Origin: Marinifilum_A sediminis
GTDB taxonomy: Bacteria > Bacteroidota > Bacteroidia > Bacteroidales > Marinifilaceae
DNA length: 64,000 nucleotides
NCBI GenBank assembly: GCA_947496465.1
Contig: CANMCX010000001.1
Span: forward strand, 620,001 to 684,000
Direction of reading: 5' to 3'
A program made the position numbers and the translations under genes. Below the pieces are notes generated by a model. It ran no database searches and had not been told where the DNA came from. It worked only from the letters and a program-made list of their open reading frames with translations. This document shows, one piece after another, positions 44,518 to 54,117 of the stretch; positions within the stretch are counted from its first letter, which is position 1, and each line of letters starts with the position of its first letter.

Positions 44518-45774
44518 TCATCCGAAATCGTCAAACTCAACCATTTCATCTGGTACTCCCATATCATACAGCATGTTTTCAACAGCTGAATTCATCATAG
44601 GAGGTCCACACAAATAATATTCGATATCTTCCGGCTCATCATGTTTAGATAAGTAGTTATCGTAAATCACCTGGTGAATAAACCCTGTAGGTCCTTCCCA
44701 ATTATCCTCTGGTAGTGGCTCAGAAAGTGCCAAATGCCATTCGAAGTTAGGGAAATCAGCTGCGATAGCATCGAACTGATCTGCATAGAACACCTCTTTC
44801 AATGAACGAGCACCATACCAGAAAGTCGCCTTACGACCCGTTTTCACAGTGTGGAACAAGTGGAAGATGTGAGAACGCATTGGAGCCATACCAGCACCAC
44901 CACCAATAAACATCATTTCGTTATTGGTTTCTTTAATAAAGAACTCACCGTAAGGTCCCGATATTGTTACCTTATCCCCTGGCTTACGCGAGAAGATGAA
45001 AGATGAACAAATTCCTGGATTTACATTCAGCCATGTGTTGTTAACTCTATCCCAAGGTGGAGTTGCAATACGAATGTTCAACATTACAATATTTCCCTCT
45101 GCTGGGTGGTTAGCCATTGAGTAAGCACGATAAGTTGGCTCTGGATTCTTCATCTTAAGATCCCACAACTTAAACTGATCCCAATCAGATCTATACTGTT
45201 CCTCTATGTCCATATCCTTGAAATCAACATCGATCTTTGGTACATCAATCTGAATGTATCCACCCGATTTAAAATCAAGAATTTCGCCTTCTGGCAATTT
45301 TACAACAAATTCTTTAATGAAAGTAGCAACGTTTCCGTTTGAAACAACTTCACATTCCCATTTCTTTATTCCTAAAATTTCCTGAGGAATCGACATAGAC
45401 ATGTCTTCTTTCACCTTTACCTGACAAGCCAAACGCCAATTGGTTTGTGCTTCTTTACGAGTAAAGTAATCAACTTCTGTTGGAAGAATGCTACCTGCAC
45501 CGTCATGAACCTGACACTTACACATTGCACATGTTCCACCTCCACCACAAGCGGATGGAAGAAAGATTTTAGCAGCACCTAAAGTACCCAATAGAGTATT
45601 ACCTGGCTCTACAACTAATTTTTGATTACCATCGTTAATATCAATCGTTACTTCTCCTGATGGAGTTAGTTTCTTCTTTGCAAACAAAAGTATAGAAACT
45701 AGAATCAGGGTCACAAGTAAGAATACAGCTATACTTATGGAAATAACAGTTCCCTGTGTTGTTAATAATATCAT
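44518..45774 (-). CDS. nqrF: Na+-translocating NADH:quinone reductase subunit F
   Basis: Electron-entry subunit that oxidises NADH. One N-terminal membrane helix (about 10-28), a 2Fe-2S ferredoxin domain (35-130) with the CGGGGTCAMCKC cluster and a later ACQ cysteine, then the FAD/NAD(P)H reductase domain (RAYSMANHP for FAD; MFIGGGAGMAPMRSH for NADH; YYLCGPPMMN). Length 418 matches the family. It is last in the nqrABCDEF order. Confidence 0.97.
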   Translation of the reverse strand: MILLTTQGTVISISIAVFLLVTLILVSILLFAKKKLTPSGEVTIDINDGNQKLVVEPGNTLLGTLGAAKIFLPSACGGGGTCAMCKCQVHDGAGSILPTEVDYFTRKEAQTNWRLACQVKVKEDMSMSIPQEILGIKKWECEVVSNGNVATFIKEFVVKLPEGEILDFKSGGYIQIDVPKIDVDFKDMDIEEQYRSDWDQFKLWDLKMKNPEPTYRAYSMANHPAEGNIVMLNIRIATPPWDRVNNTWLNVNPGICSSFIFSRKPGDKVTISGPYGEFFIKETNNEMMFIGGGAGMAPMRSHIFHLFHTVKTGRKATFWYGARSLKEVFYADQFDAIAADFPNFEWHLALSEPLPEDNWEGPTGFIHQVIYDNYLSKHDEPEDIEYYLCGPPMMNSAVENMLYDMGVPDEMVEFDDFG

Positions 45775-45823
45775 CTCTAGTTCGATTAATTTTTAAAACT
45801 AAATTTTACTGTTTTTTATCAGC

Positions 45824-46441
45824 TTATAGTTTAATTCCCATAAAACTCATAAAAGCAATTCCCATTAATCCGGTTACAATAAATGTAATTCCAAGACCTC
45901 TTAGAGGAGCAGGAATGTTAGAGTAACGAATTTTCTCGCGAATAGCTGCAATACCAACAATTGCAAGTAACCAACCAATACCTGATCCAAGACCAAATGA
46001 AGTCGCTTCAGCCAAAGTTGAATAGTCTCTTTCTTGCATGAAAAGAGATCCACCCAAAATTGCACAGTTTACAGCAATAAGAGGTAAGAAAATACCTAGA
46101 GATGAGTAAAGTGCCGGAGCAAATTTCTCAACAATCATTTCAACCAATTGTACCATTGAGGCAATAACCGCAATAAACATGATGAAACTTAAGAAGCTTA
46201 AGTCAACATCTGCCATTGAAGGATCAAGCCATACAAGAGCTCCTTCAGCCAATATGTATTTGTTTAGCATGTAATTCATAGGTACTGTAATACCCAATAC
46301 AAAAATAACTGCCAAACCAAGTCCCATAGAAGTTTTTACAGTTTTAGAAACTGCAAGATATGAACACATTCCAAAGAAGAATGCGAACACCATGTTGTCG
46401 ATAAAAATCGACTTGATAAATATATTAATCAGATTTTCCAT
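45824..46441 (-). CDS. nqrE: Na+-translocating NADH:quinone reductase subunit E
   Basis: Six-helix membrane subunit of 205 residues; with NqrD it holds an iron site between the subunits. It begins with the typical NIFIKSIFIDNMVFAFFFGMCSYLAVS and contains the conserved cysteines in GMCSYLAVS and VNCAILGG. Gene order and 17-base gap to nqrD fit. Confidence 0.97.
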   Translation of the reverse strand: MENLINIFIKSIFIDNMVFAFFFGMCSYLAVSKTVKTSMGLGLAVIFVLGITVPMNYMLNKYILAEGALVWLDPSMADVDLSFLSFIMFIAVIASMVQLVEMIVEKFAPALYSSLGIFLPLIAVNCAILGGSLFMQERDYSTLAEATSFGLGSGIGWLLAIVGIAAIREKIRYSNIPAPLRGLGITFIVTGLMGIAFMSFMGIKL

Positions 46442-46458
46442 GTTTCGATTTTTCTTTA

Positions 46459-47103
46459 CTAGTTCGACTCAATTAAAGATTTATCTCTTGATCTTTGAAC
46501 CCAGATAATAATACCTACAGTTACCAAAGCCATTGGAGGTAGAATCATTAACCCGTTGTTCTCGTATCCCATTGCATAAACAGCATCAGGAATTACCTTA
46601 TATCCATAAAGGGTTCCAGATCCTAATAATTCACGGAAAAAAGCTACGATCACAAGAATGATACCGTATCCAGCAGCATTTCCAATTCCATCAAGAAAAG
46701 CTGGCCATGGTTTGTTTCCAAGAGCAAAAGCCTCTAAACGTCCCATGATAATACAGTTGGTAATAATCAAACCGACAAATACCGAAAGCTGTTTACTTAC
46801 CTCATAAGCAAATGCTTTAAGAATTTGATCTACAAGAATTACCAATGCTGCAACAATTACAAGTTGAACAATGATACGAATTCGTGAAGGGATAGTATTT
46901 CTAAGTAGTGAAACTATAACATTAGCAAGTGCCAAAACGGCCATAACAGAAATTGTTAAGACAACCGCTGGCTCCAATTTTGCTGTTACAGCTAAGGCCG
47001 AACAGATACCCAATACCTGAATGGTAATCGGGTTGTCTGTACCAATCGGATTGGTAAGCAATTTTCGATTCTTAGCTGAGAATAATGGTTCTTTATCGCT
47101 CAT
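46459..47103 (-). CDS. nqrD: Na+-translocating NADH:quinone reductase subunit D
   Basis: Six-helix membrane subunit of 214 residues paired with NqrE. The cysteine-containing segments LGICSALAVTAKLEPAVV and ITNCIIMGRLEAFAL are the iron-binding places. It starts 7 bases after nqrC and is followed by nqrE after 17 bases. Confidence 0.97.
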   Translation of the reverse strand: MSDKEPLFSAKNRKLLTNPIGTDNPITIQVLGICSALAVTAKLEPAVVLTISVMAVLALANVIVSLLRNTIPSRIRIIVQLVIVAALVILVDQILKAFAYEVSKQLSVFVGLIITNCIIMGRLEAFALGNKPWPAFLDGIGNAAGYGIILVIVAFFRELLGSGTLYGYKVIPDAVYAMGYENNGLMILPPMALVTVGIIIWVQRSRDKSLIESN

Positions 47104-47110
47104 CTTTTGC

Positions 47111-47815
47111 TTATTTTGAAGATTTTAAAAACTTTTCATAACTACTTAGGTTATCCTGAAGCATAGCTTCTAAACCTTTTGAAGTAACAGTACCACCTGA
47201 TACAGCATCAAATGCATGTGGATTAGTAGAAGCTGTTCCTTTCACCAATTTTAGTGAAGTAAACACGCCAGCTTGATCAAAAATCTGTTTTCCGGTGAAT
47301 GGAGCAAGAAATTCTGCATTTGCAATTTCAGCACCCAAACCTGGTGTTTCTCCTTGGTGATCGAAAGTAGCACCAAAAATGGTTTTACGATCCGATTCCA
47401 TAGAGATGAAACCCCAAATAGGACCCCACATACCTTTACCTCGAACAGGAATAATTAATTTTTCGCCAACTCCTTCTTTATTAAAAACAAAAACAGGAAG
47501 TTTTCTTACAGCAAGATCTTTCTTATTTTCCTTTTTCAAATCCACTTTAAAAGTTTCAGACTTATCGTTTGATGTAGTTTCACCCTCAACATTTACAATT
47601 AAAGCTTTCACAATGTATTTGTCGTAAAGCTCAACCGCATTTGCCGGAGTCGAAGCAACATTCACAGCCTTAAGAATGTTTTGCTTTTTCTCAATTTCTT
47701 TATTCATGTTTTGGCGTGGCTTCAATGACAATGATGTAAAAGAAAGCACAGCCGCAACTACAACTACCATAATGGCAGCATAAAGAAATGTATATGTATT
47801 GCTTTGAGTATTCAT
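47111..47815 (-). CDS. nqrC: Na+-translocating NADH:quinone reductase subunit C
   Basis: A 234-residue subunit with an N-terminal helix (about 7-29) and an extracytoplasmic FMN-binding domain. FMN is attached by ApbE to the threonine in the SGGTVTS motif near residue 212 (DAVSGGTVTSKGLE); the usual motif is SGAT, so the alanine-to-glycine change is mild. It shows GLGAEIANAEFLAPFTGK as in other NqrC. Confidence 0.96.
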   Translation of the reverse strand: MNTQSNTYTFLYAAIMVVVVAAVLSFTSLSLKPRQNMNKEIEKKQNILKAVNVASTPANAVELYDKYIVKALIVNVEGETTSNDKSETFKVDLKKENKKDLAVRKLPVFVFNKEGVGEKLIIPVRGKGMWGPIWGFISMESDRKTIFGATFDHQGETPGLGAEIANAEFLAPFTGKQIFDQAGVFTSLKLVKGTASTNPHAFDAVSGGTVTSKGLEAMLQDNLSSYEKFLKSSK

Positions 47816-47834
47816 TTTTAAACGTTTTTTTTAA

Positions 47835-49025
47835 TTAAGCATTTACCTTAACACGTTTCAATCTTCTCTTAATGTTGCCTTGAACAACATAGTGGTCGAT
47901 CAATGGAGCGAATGTGTTCATAAAAAGTATAGCCAACATCATAGCTTCAGGGAAACCTGCATTCACCACTCGAATTAATACAGCCAATAGACCTATTAAA
48001 AATCCGTAAATGTATTTTCCTCGAGCTGTTTGAGTTGCTGAAACAGGATCGGTAGCCATAAATACCGCACCAAATGCAAATCCTCCCATAATTAAGTGTT
48101 GATAGGCAGGTATATCAGTCATATAAGCATTAGATCCGATTAAATTAAAGATCGTTCCCATTACGAAACCTCCAGCAAATACTGACAACATGATTCTCCA
48201 GCTTCCAATTCCTGAGGCAATTAAAATAACTGCTCCAATAAGAATCGCAATTGTAGAAGTTTCACCAATCGATCCAGGGATTAATCCAACAAACATATCC
48301 CATGAATTGCTTAAATGTTGTTCAATGATTGAGGTAGCAGCATCTGTTCCTCCTTTAAAATCTGCCAAAGAAGCAGCATGTGCCAATGGAGTTGCTCCCG
48401 AAAAACTATCTGCTTTCTCTGCAATCCAAACCGCATCACCAGACATTTTCGATGGATAAGCAAAGAAGAAGAATGCACGAGCAACCAAAGCAGGGTTCCA
48501 AATGTTCATTCCGGTTCCACCGAATACTTCTTTACCAATAACAACTGCAAATGCAGTAGAAACTGCAACCATCCAAAGTGGTGCATCAATAGGCATAACC
48601 AAAGGAATTAACATACCCGAAACAAGGAAACCCTCGTTAACCTGGTGTCCTCTTGCCTGAGCAAAAGCAAATTCAATTCCCAAACCAACTACGTATGAGA
48701 CTACAACAATTGGTAATACTTTAATTAAACCATATACAAACAACTCAACCAATCCAGCTGAAGCCAATTCTCCAGTCGAAAGGAAGTGCTGATATCCAAT
48801 GTTGTACATACCGAACAACAAAGATGGTATCAATGCCAAAACAACTACTGACATAGTACGCTTCAAATCGATAGCGTCCTTTACATGAGTACCCGTTTTT
48901 GACGTGATATCAGGAACATATAGGAAAGTTTCAAAAGCCTCGAAAGTAGACTGCAACTTCGCATATTTCCCTCCTTTTTCAAATAAAGGTTTCTTTTTAT
49001 CAAGAAATTTTCTTAGTGCTTTCAT
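47835..49025 (-). CDS. nqrB: Na+-translocating NADH:quinone reductase subunit B
   Basis: Membrane subunit of 396 residues and the main part of the sodium channel. It has about ten helices and the covalent FMN threonine in SFSGATPLAHAAS (about residue 210). Conserved VNEGFLVSGMLIPLVMP and GGTGMNIWNPALVARAFFFFAYP stretches identify it. It follows nqrA by 23 bases. Confidence 0.97.
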   Translation of the reverse strand: MKALRKFLDKKKPLFEKGGKYAKLQSTFEAFETFLYVPDITSKTGTHVKDAIDLKRTMSVVVLALIPSLLFGMYNIGYQHFLSTGELASAGLVELFVYGLIKVLPIVVVSYVVGLGIEFAFAQARGHQVNEGFLVSGMLIPLVMPIDAPLWMVAVSTAFAVVIGKEVFGGTGMNIWNPALVARAFFFFAYPSKMSGDAVWIAEKADSFSGATPLAHAASLADFKGGTDAATSIIEQHLSNSWDMFVGLIPGSIGETSTIAILIGAVILIASGIGSWRIMLSVFAGGFVMGTIFNLIGSNAYMTDIPAYQHLIMGGFAFGAVFMATDPVSATQTARGKYIYGFLIGLLAVLIRVVNAGFPEAMMLAILFMNTFAPLIDHYVVQGNIKRRLKRVKVNA

Positions 49026-49048
49026 TATATAATATTATCCGTTTTTTC

Positions 49049-50404
49049 TTAGCTCATTTCCTTAATCATCAGATCAATTCCTTTACGAATGATATCTTGT
49101 ACATTAATTTTCGACGTACAAACAAATTCGCAAAGAGCAAAATCTTCAGGAGCTACTTCATAAATACCTAGTTGCTCCATTTGATCAATATCTTCAATCA
49201 AAATAGATTTGATTAAGTGTACTGGTAATACATCCATTGGAAGAACCTTCTCGTATTCTCCAGTTACAACATAAGCACGGTGCTCACCATTAAGGTTAGC
49301 ATCTAATCTGTACTCACGCTTTGGAGTCATCCATGAGAAGAAAGTTTTCGACATTGAAAATTTCTTCAATCCTGGCATAGCCCATCCCAAAAATTCAAAT
49401 TGATCTCCTTCAGGAATTACAGTAATTTGAGAATCGTATGCTCCTAAATAATTGTCTTCCGAAATATGAGTTCCTGTAAGAACATTACCTGAGATTACAC
49501 GGATCTTTTCATCATCTTTCAATTTTCCTTTCAATACATTGCGAACCGAAGCACCCGAAATCATTTCGAAATAACATGGGGTTTTTACTTCTGAACCACA
49601 AAGAGCTACTTTACGACTCACATCGTAAATACCTTTATTGAACAAACGACCGATGAAAACAACTTCTTGTGGACTTACCACCCAAGCAATTTCTCCTTTA
49701 TTGATTGGATCAAGGTGGTGAATTTGAACTCCAGCATTTCCTGCAGGATGAGCTCCTGAGAATTGATTCACGCTAGCATTTTTCACATCAGAAAATACTT
49801 TAGCCTGATTCATGTTTGGATTAATATTCAAATGAACCTTACCATCGGTTAGTTTTGCAAGTGCATCGATACCAGCCTGGAAAGCTTCCGCTTCTCCCTC
49901 TAATAGGAAATCGACATCAGCAGCCAATGGTGCAGTATCGAAAGCCGAGATAAAAATTGCCTTTGGTGTATCTGATGGATTCGCGATAACGTCGTAAGGA
50001 CGCTGACGCACGAATGACCACAAACCACTTTTTAACAATTCTTCTTTAATCTCTTCGCGAGAAAGACCATTCGGATCAGCTTTTTTAAACTCTTCGTACT
50101 GGATTTCTGCGTCGGCTTGAATTACTACTTCTAAAATCTTTCTTCGTTCTCCTCTGTTTACGGCTATTACCTTACCACTCACCGGCGAAGCAAAATTAAC
50201 TTCAGGGCAATACTTATCGAAGAATAAAGGACTTCCAGCCTTTACTTCAGCATCAACCTTAACTTTTAATTTTGGTGTTAATCCGGGGAAATCGGTAGGT
50301 TTAATTGCGTATGTCTCAGAACGATCAGCTTTTTCAAGTACTTTTTCAGCCTTTCCTATCAGCTTAATATCTAAGCCTTTTTTGATCTTTTTAACTTCAG
50401 ACAT
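49049..50404 (-). CDS. nqrA: Na+-translocating NADH:quinone reductase subunit A
   Basis: First gene of the nqrABCDEF operon. The 451-residue peripheral subunit, likely involved in quinone binding, has no membrane segment. Conserved stretches include IKPTDFPGLTPKLKVKVDAEVKAGSPLFFDK near the start, SGKVIAVNRGERR, and GAHPAGNAGVQIHHLDPI. A -7 element lies 31 bases before the start (50435-50442). Confidence 0.97.
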   Translation of the reverse strand: MSEVKKIKKGLDIKLIGKAEKVLEKADRSETYAIKPTDFPGLTPKLKVKVDAEVKAGSPLFFDKYCPEVNFASPVSGKVIAVNRGERRKILEVVIQADAEIQYEEFKKADPNGLSREEIKEELLKSGLWSFVRQRPYDVIANPSDTPKAIFISAFDTAPLAADVDFLLEGEAEAFQAGIDALAKLTDGKVHLNINPNMNQAKVFSDVKNASVNQFSGAHPAGNAGVQIHHLDPINKGEIAWVVSPQEVVFIGRLFNKGIYDVSRKVALCGSEVKTPCYFEMISGASVRNVLKGKLKDDEKIRVISGNVLTGTHISEDNYLGAYDSQITVIPEGDQFEFLGWAMPGLKKFSMSKTFFSWMTPKREYRLDANLNGEHRAYVVTGEYEKVLPMDVLPVHLIKSILIEDIDQMEQLGIYEVAPEDFALCEFVCTSKINVQDIIRKGIDLMIKEMS

Positions 50405-50434
50405 GTTAAACTATTTGATTTTATTAATTTGCGA

Positions 50435-50442
50435 CAAAATTA
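50435..50442 (-). promoter_or_regulatory. -7 element of the nqr operon promoter
   Basis: On the minus strand TAATTTTG, a full match to TAnnTTTG; transcription would start near 50428, about 24 bases before the nqrA start. Confidence 0.45.
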
Positions 50443-50609
50443 CTAAATTAAACACTAATTCATAATATAGTGCAGTAAGTACATGTGTTTTAAAACGTTT
50501 GTTTAAATGTTCTATAATACATGTAATTTTTTCGAACACAAATATATAAAGCAATTTCTTAATTTCTTAGTTTTTAGTTTATTTTTAACCAATATATATA
50601 CATATCAAT

Positions 50610-51899
50610 ATGCGTAATATTTTCCTTATATCAACAATATTATATTTAACCATAATATCATCTTCTTTATTTGCTTCCGAATACGATAATGAATTCATTT
50701 ACACCAATCAAATAAAGAAAAAGAGTATTTATACTGTTCAAGCTTATCCTTTAGGATGGGAGCTTGCCGAAGCAGTAATTGAGCTAAAAGGAGACAATCA
50801 AATCCTTTTTTCTTTTGATGAAATTAAAGAAAATATTCAGGATTACTCTTACAGAATCGTCCATTGTGACAAAAATTGGTACTCTTCCGGATTAAGTGAG
50901 TTTGATTATATCGATGGATTTACCGAAAATCAGATCACAGATTACGAACATTCATTCAATACCAATATCAATTACGTACATTATCAACTAAAAATCCCTA
51001 ATGATGATATCCAACTAAAACTATCGGGCAACTATGTTATTGAAGTATACGAAGACTACGATCCTGAAAAAGTAGTGATTAGACAACGGTTCAAGATAAT
51101 TGATAAAAAGGTAGAAATCACTGGAGAAATTAAGCATCCTATAGCGATAGATAAACGTGAAACACATCAGGAAGTAGATTTTAGCATTCATCACCCAAGT
51201 TTTTCGATTGACAATCCTCATCTTGATTTGCATGTGGTTTTAACACAAAACAGACGAATTGATGGAACCGAAAAAGTTTTAAAACCGATTTTTATCCGTA
51301 AAAACGAATTGGTTTTCGATTACGAATCGGAAAATGTATTTCCGGGAGGCAATGAATTTCGCCATTTCGACCTTAAAAGTTTTAGATATCAAACCCGTTT
51401 TATTAGAGAAATTACAACAAAAGACGATACAACTCATGTTATAACCTCGCCTGGAAATAATCGCCATTTTAAGCAATACATTTTCGATCAGGATATAAAT
51501 GGAAACTATTTGGTTGAAGTACAGGAAAGAGATGAGCCTGCCACCGAAGCCGATTATGCATACATTACATTTCAACTTCCATTCGATAATGAATTGAAGC
51601 ACGGGGACCTTTACGTTCATGGAAATTTTAACAACTGGCAATGCAACGAACGAAACAAGATGCATTACGATTTTGATTCCGGTTCTTATTTAGCTACAAT
51701 TTTCCTTAAACAGGGATATTACAACTATCAATATGCATTGGTTGAACATGGCAGTAAAATTCCAGATACCGGTTATATCGAAGGCAATCACTGGGAAACT
51801 GAGAATGATTATGTGATTTATGTATATTATCACGATATCGCCCTAAATTACGACATGCTGATTGGCGTGAAAACACTGAATTCTACTAAAAACTTTTAA
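50610..51899 (+). CDS. Type IX secretion plug-domain protein (DUF5103)
   Basis: A 429-residue exported protein with a signal peptide (1-22). It matches the DUF5103 family, now known as the plug protein of the SprA/T9SS translocon: the PLGWELAEAVIELKGDNQILFSFDE start, YRIVHCDKNWYSSGLSEFDYIDGF, NYVHYQLKIPND, and the C-terminal HGNFNNWQCNERNKMHYD. Such plugs are thought to close the translocon on its periplasmic side. No sprA gene is nearby. Confidence 0.93.
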   Translation: MRNIFLISTILYLTIISSSLFASEYDNEFIYTNQIKKKSIYTVQAYPLGWELAEAVIELKGDNQILFSFDEIKENIQDYSYRIVHCDKNWYSSGLSEFDYIDGFTENQITDYEHSFNTNINYVHYQLKIPNDDIQLKLSGNYVIEVYEDYDPEKVVIRQRFKIIDKKVEITGEIKHPIAIDKRETHQEVDFSIHHPSFSIDNPHLDLHVVLTQNRRIDGTEKVLKPIFIRKNELVFDYESENVFPGGNEFRHFDLKSFRYQTRFIREITTKDDTTHVITSPGNNRHFKQYIFDQDINGNYLVEVQERDEPATEADYAYITFQLPFDNELKHGDLYVHGNFNNWQCNERNKMHYDFDSGSYLATIFLKQGYYNYQYALVEHGSKIPDTGYIEGNHWETENDYVIYVYYHDIALNYDMLIGVKTLNSTKNF

Positions 51900-51906
51900 C
51901 AAATAA

Positions 51907-51940
51907 AAAAGAGTGATAGATTACACACTATCACTCTTTT
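51907..51940. terminator. Bidirectional intrinsic terminator
   Basis: AAAAGAGTGATAG (51907-51919) pairs with CTATCACTCTTTT (51928-51940) between convergent genes, with A/T tails on both sides. Confidence 0.85.
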
Positions 51941-51983
51941 CATTCTATATATTTCTAATCAAATTGCTTGTCAACTATTGATT

Positions 51984-53360
51984 TTAATTTCCCGTTATTA
52001 CTATTTCTCCATCCTGAATTAAAAGTGCCTGCAATGGCAAATCTCCATCTCGCATTGGAATGTTCACATCAATAATTTTCCCACTAAAGAATTCAGATAT
52101 CTGATCTACTTCGGTATGTCCAACCACAATGGTCTTAACATTTAGCTTTTCTAAAATACGATCAACACCTTCCTTACTAATCTTGTCGTATTTTGATCGT
52201 TCCATAAAATAGCCTCTATACCAAAATGGACCTGTAGAAGAGAAAATTTCTTTACAATCTTCCATATTATCAGCATTAATTCCACCAGTCAAATACTGAC
52301 GAGTTGTGTGATTTACTTTATCAGCAGTATGATCATTATCTAAAAGATCTTCTGATATTCCTCCATGCACAAACAGATAATCATTAATTTGGACAATGGA
52401 ATTTCGGGTTCTTAACCACTCTCCTAATACCGAATTGGAATGAAATAAGGAAGCGTATTCCAATCCTAATGGCTTACACAAACTCTTATACCTATCATTA
52501 ATGTAACGATTATCATTGTTTAAAATCATTAACTCATGATTTCCAAAGACAAAATGCAGGTTTCCACCAGCTTTTTTAGCTTCGTGCTCCAATCGATATA
52601 TGAACCAAAGAATCTCTGTTACTTTAGCTCCTCTATCGAATATATCGCCAACAAAAACAAGATGCCCTTTACCAAAACTCCATTTATTTTCTGTATCAAT
52701 TACATTTTGTTCTCGCAGTGTATTAATCAAACGGTCGAATTCTCCATGCACGTCACCTAAAACAACAATTGGCTCTTTAGTATTAGTTTTCCATGCAGGT
52801 ATTTCAGGTTTAATTAATGGATAAACCTCTTGTTTTCCTAACCAACTTGTAAAAGTTGAACAAGTATCAGCAAGATATTTCCCCTCCAGAAATACACTTT
52901 TTTTGGTAGGATTATTTTTAAGATAGTATGCATATCTACCTTCCGGTCTTAAATCTACAAACGGTCCATCGAAAATATCGTTTTCCTCATTACAAAACGC
53001 AGACGCTCCATTTTCCAAAAGTATTCGAACCAGTTCCTTACTGTTCGTTTTTCTTGCATAATCGAATGCTGTAAAACCAAAACTGTCAACGGTATTAACC
53101 TCTGCTCCATTTTGTATTAATGTATAAGCGACCTGTTTCATTGCTCTTCTGGCAGCCCAATGTAAAGGCGTTATTCCTAACGAATCTGCTAAATTCACAG
53201 AACCTCCCTTTTCAATTAAACCATTGGCTAAATCTCTATCTCTTTCTTGAATTGCTTTACCCAGTAATCCCTGTTTATCTATTTCGCTTTTATTGGGGCT
53301 TTGTAAATTACATGCCGATAAACTTATCGCTAATAATAGTAGTAAACTCAGGTATCTCAT
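51984..53360 (-). CDS. Lipoprotein with ankyrin repeats and a PPP-family metallophosphatase domain
   Basis: A 458-residue exported lipoprotein (lipobox SLSAC, about Cys17). Ankyrin-like repeats cover about residues 30-125 (SLGITPLHWAARRAMK; SFGFTAFDYARKTNS). The second half is a calcineurin-like phosphoesterase of the PPP type with the full set of metal motifs: GDVHGEFDRL (about 200), GDIFDRGAK (about 230), FGNHELM (about 270), HGGIS and VVGHTEV. The fusion of ankyrin and a phosphatase in one envelope lipoprotein is uncommon. It may dephosphorylate proteins or small phosphates; no substrate is implied by the neighbours. Confidence 0.9.
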   Translation of the reverse strand: MRYLSLLLLLAISLSACNLQSPNKSEIDKQGLLGKAIQERDRDLANGLIEKGGSVNLADSLGITPLHWAARRAMKQVAYTLIQNGAEVNTVDSFGFTAFDYARKTNSKELVRILLENGASAFCNEENDIFDGPFVDLRPEGRYAYYLKNNPTKKSVFLEGKYLADTCSTFTSWLGKQEVYPLIKPEIPAWKTNTKEPIVVLGDVHGEFDRLINTLREQNVIDTENKWSFGKGHLVFVGDIFDRGAKVTEILWFIYRLEHEAKKAGGNLHFVFGNHELMILNNDNRYINDRYKSLCKPLGLEYASLFHSNSVLGEWLRTRNSIVQINDYLFVHGGISEDLLDNDHTADKVNHTTRQYLTGGINADNMEDCKEIFSSTGPFWYRGYFMERSKYDKISKEGVDRILEKLNVKTIVVGHTEVDQISEFFSGKIIDVNIPMRDGDLPLQALLIQDGEIVITGN

Positions 53361-53745
53361 TTTTCTAATTTAAAATAGGTTGCAAAACAATTTCTCTTTT
53401 CATACAAACTGTAACCTGATTAAAATGATTTCTTAATCAGAAAAAAAGAGAGTATTTAGAAGATTTTGACATCACAAAGTGTGAATTGGAAGGCTAAAAT
53501 TAGATGTTTTAATTAAACATCCAATAGGGAATTATCCCCAAATAAAAAATCACGACAGTGTTCTAAACTAATGATGAGAACACATTGAACACCTTTGATA
53601 ATATTTGGCACCCTGCAATATAACACTCCTTCATCATCGCGATCTATATGTTGTATAATCATATCCAAAAAGAAAAAAAATAATACTTTTGACTCCGAAT
53701 TAGCAAGAATCATTATCTTACTATCTTCAATAAAAAAAAGAATTT
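53361..53745. other. Gene-free region between the ankyrin-phosphatase and the bioB unit
   Basis: About 385 bases. It contains three short perfect palindromes (TCACA-AAG-TGTGA at 53472-53484; GATGTTT-TAATT-AAACATC at 53503-53521; GGGA-ATTA-TCCC near 53527) and the -7 element at 53684. A minus-strand frame (53513-53713) is rejected as coding. Confidence 0.5.
53684..53691 (+). promoter_or_regulatory. -7 element before the small gene and bioB
   Basis: TACTTTTG, a full match, 55 bases before the ATG at 53746. No clear -33 element is seen. Confidence 0.45.
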
Positions 53746-54105
53746 ATGACGTCTGTATCAAACATCGGTAATCAAAGGTCGGATTTACAGGTATTCAGAC
53801 GATGGAGCAGGAAATCGTATGCGGCATTTGCCAGCATGAATCAAGAGATTAAAATTTCCAACATGAACACCAGTTACAATCTACTGGTTCCATCGAAAGA
53901 ATGCGGTTTTTCCGGATTTTGCTTTTTACCTGAAAACGGACGGGAGAAAAATGAAACGGATGAATTGGAAGCACTCAGTGCAGAATTCATTCAAATGCTT
54001 GTTGTGCAAAACACAAGCAATAGTACAATTGGTCGAATAGCATCCTCTAAAAAAGTTAGCAAGGTTCTTTCGGCACATTTTTATTCCCGTAAATTAAAAA
54101 ATTAA
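53746..54105 (+). CDS. Small protein of unknown function co-transcribed with bioB
   Basis: A 119-residue protein, cytoplasmic by appearance. The segment VFRRWSRKSYAAFASMNQEI resembles the short conserved RxWSRKxYAxFxS leaders found at the N-termini of some Bacteroidota TonB-dependent receptors, but here no receptor follows. The rest is unfamiliar. It starts 55 bases after a good -7 element and is followed by bioB after 12 bases, so it is probably in the biotin transcript. A regulatory or leader-like role is possible. Confidence 0.7.
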   Translation: MTSVSNIGNQRSDLQVFRRWSRKSYAAFASMNQEIKISNMNTSYNLLVPSKECGFSGFCFLPENGREKNETDELEALSAEFIQMLVVQNTSNSTIGRIASSKKVSKVLSAHFYSRKLKN

Positions 54106-54117
54106 AGAACCTCTATT

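Noticed and set aside
48190..48611. Two plus-strand frames inside nqrB
   Set aside because: Antisense to a fully conserved subunit with no sign of expression.
53513..53713. Minus-strand frame of 66 codons between the ankyrin-phosphatase gene and the bioB unit
   Set aside because: Its phenylalanine run comes from a poly-A tract, it has no known motif, and it covers the promoter of the small gene before bioB.
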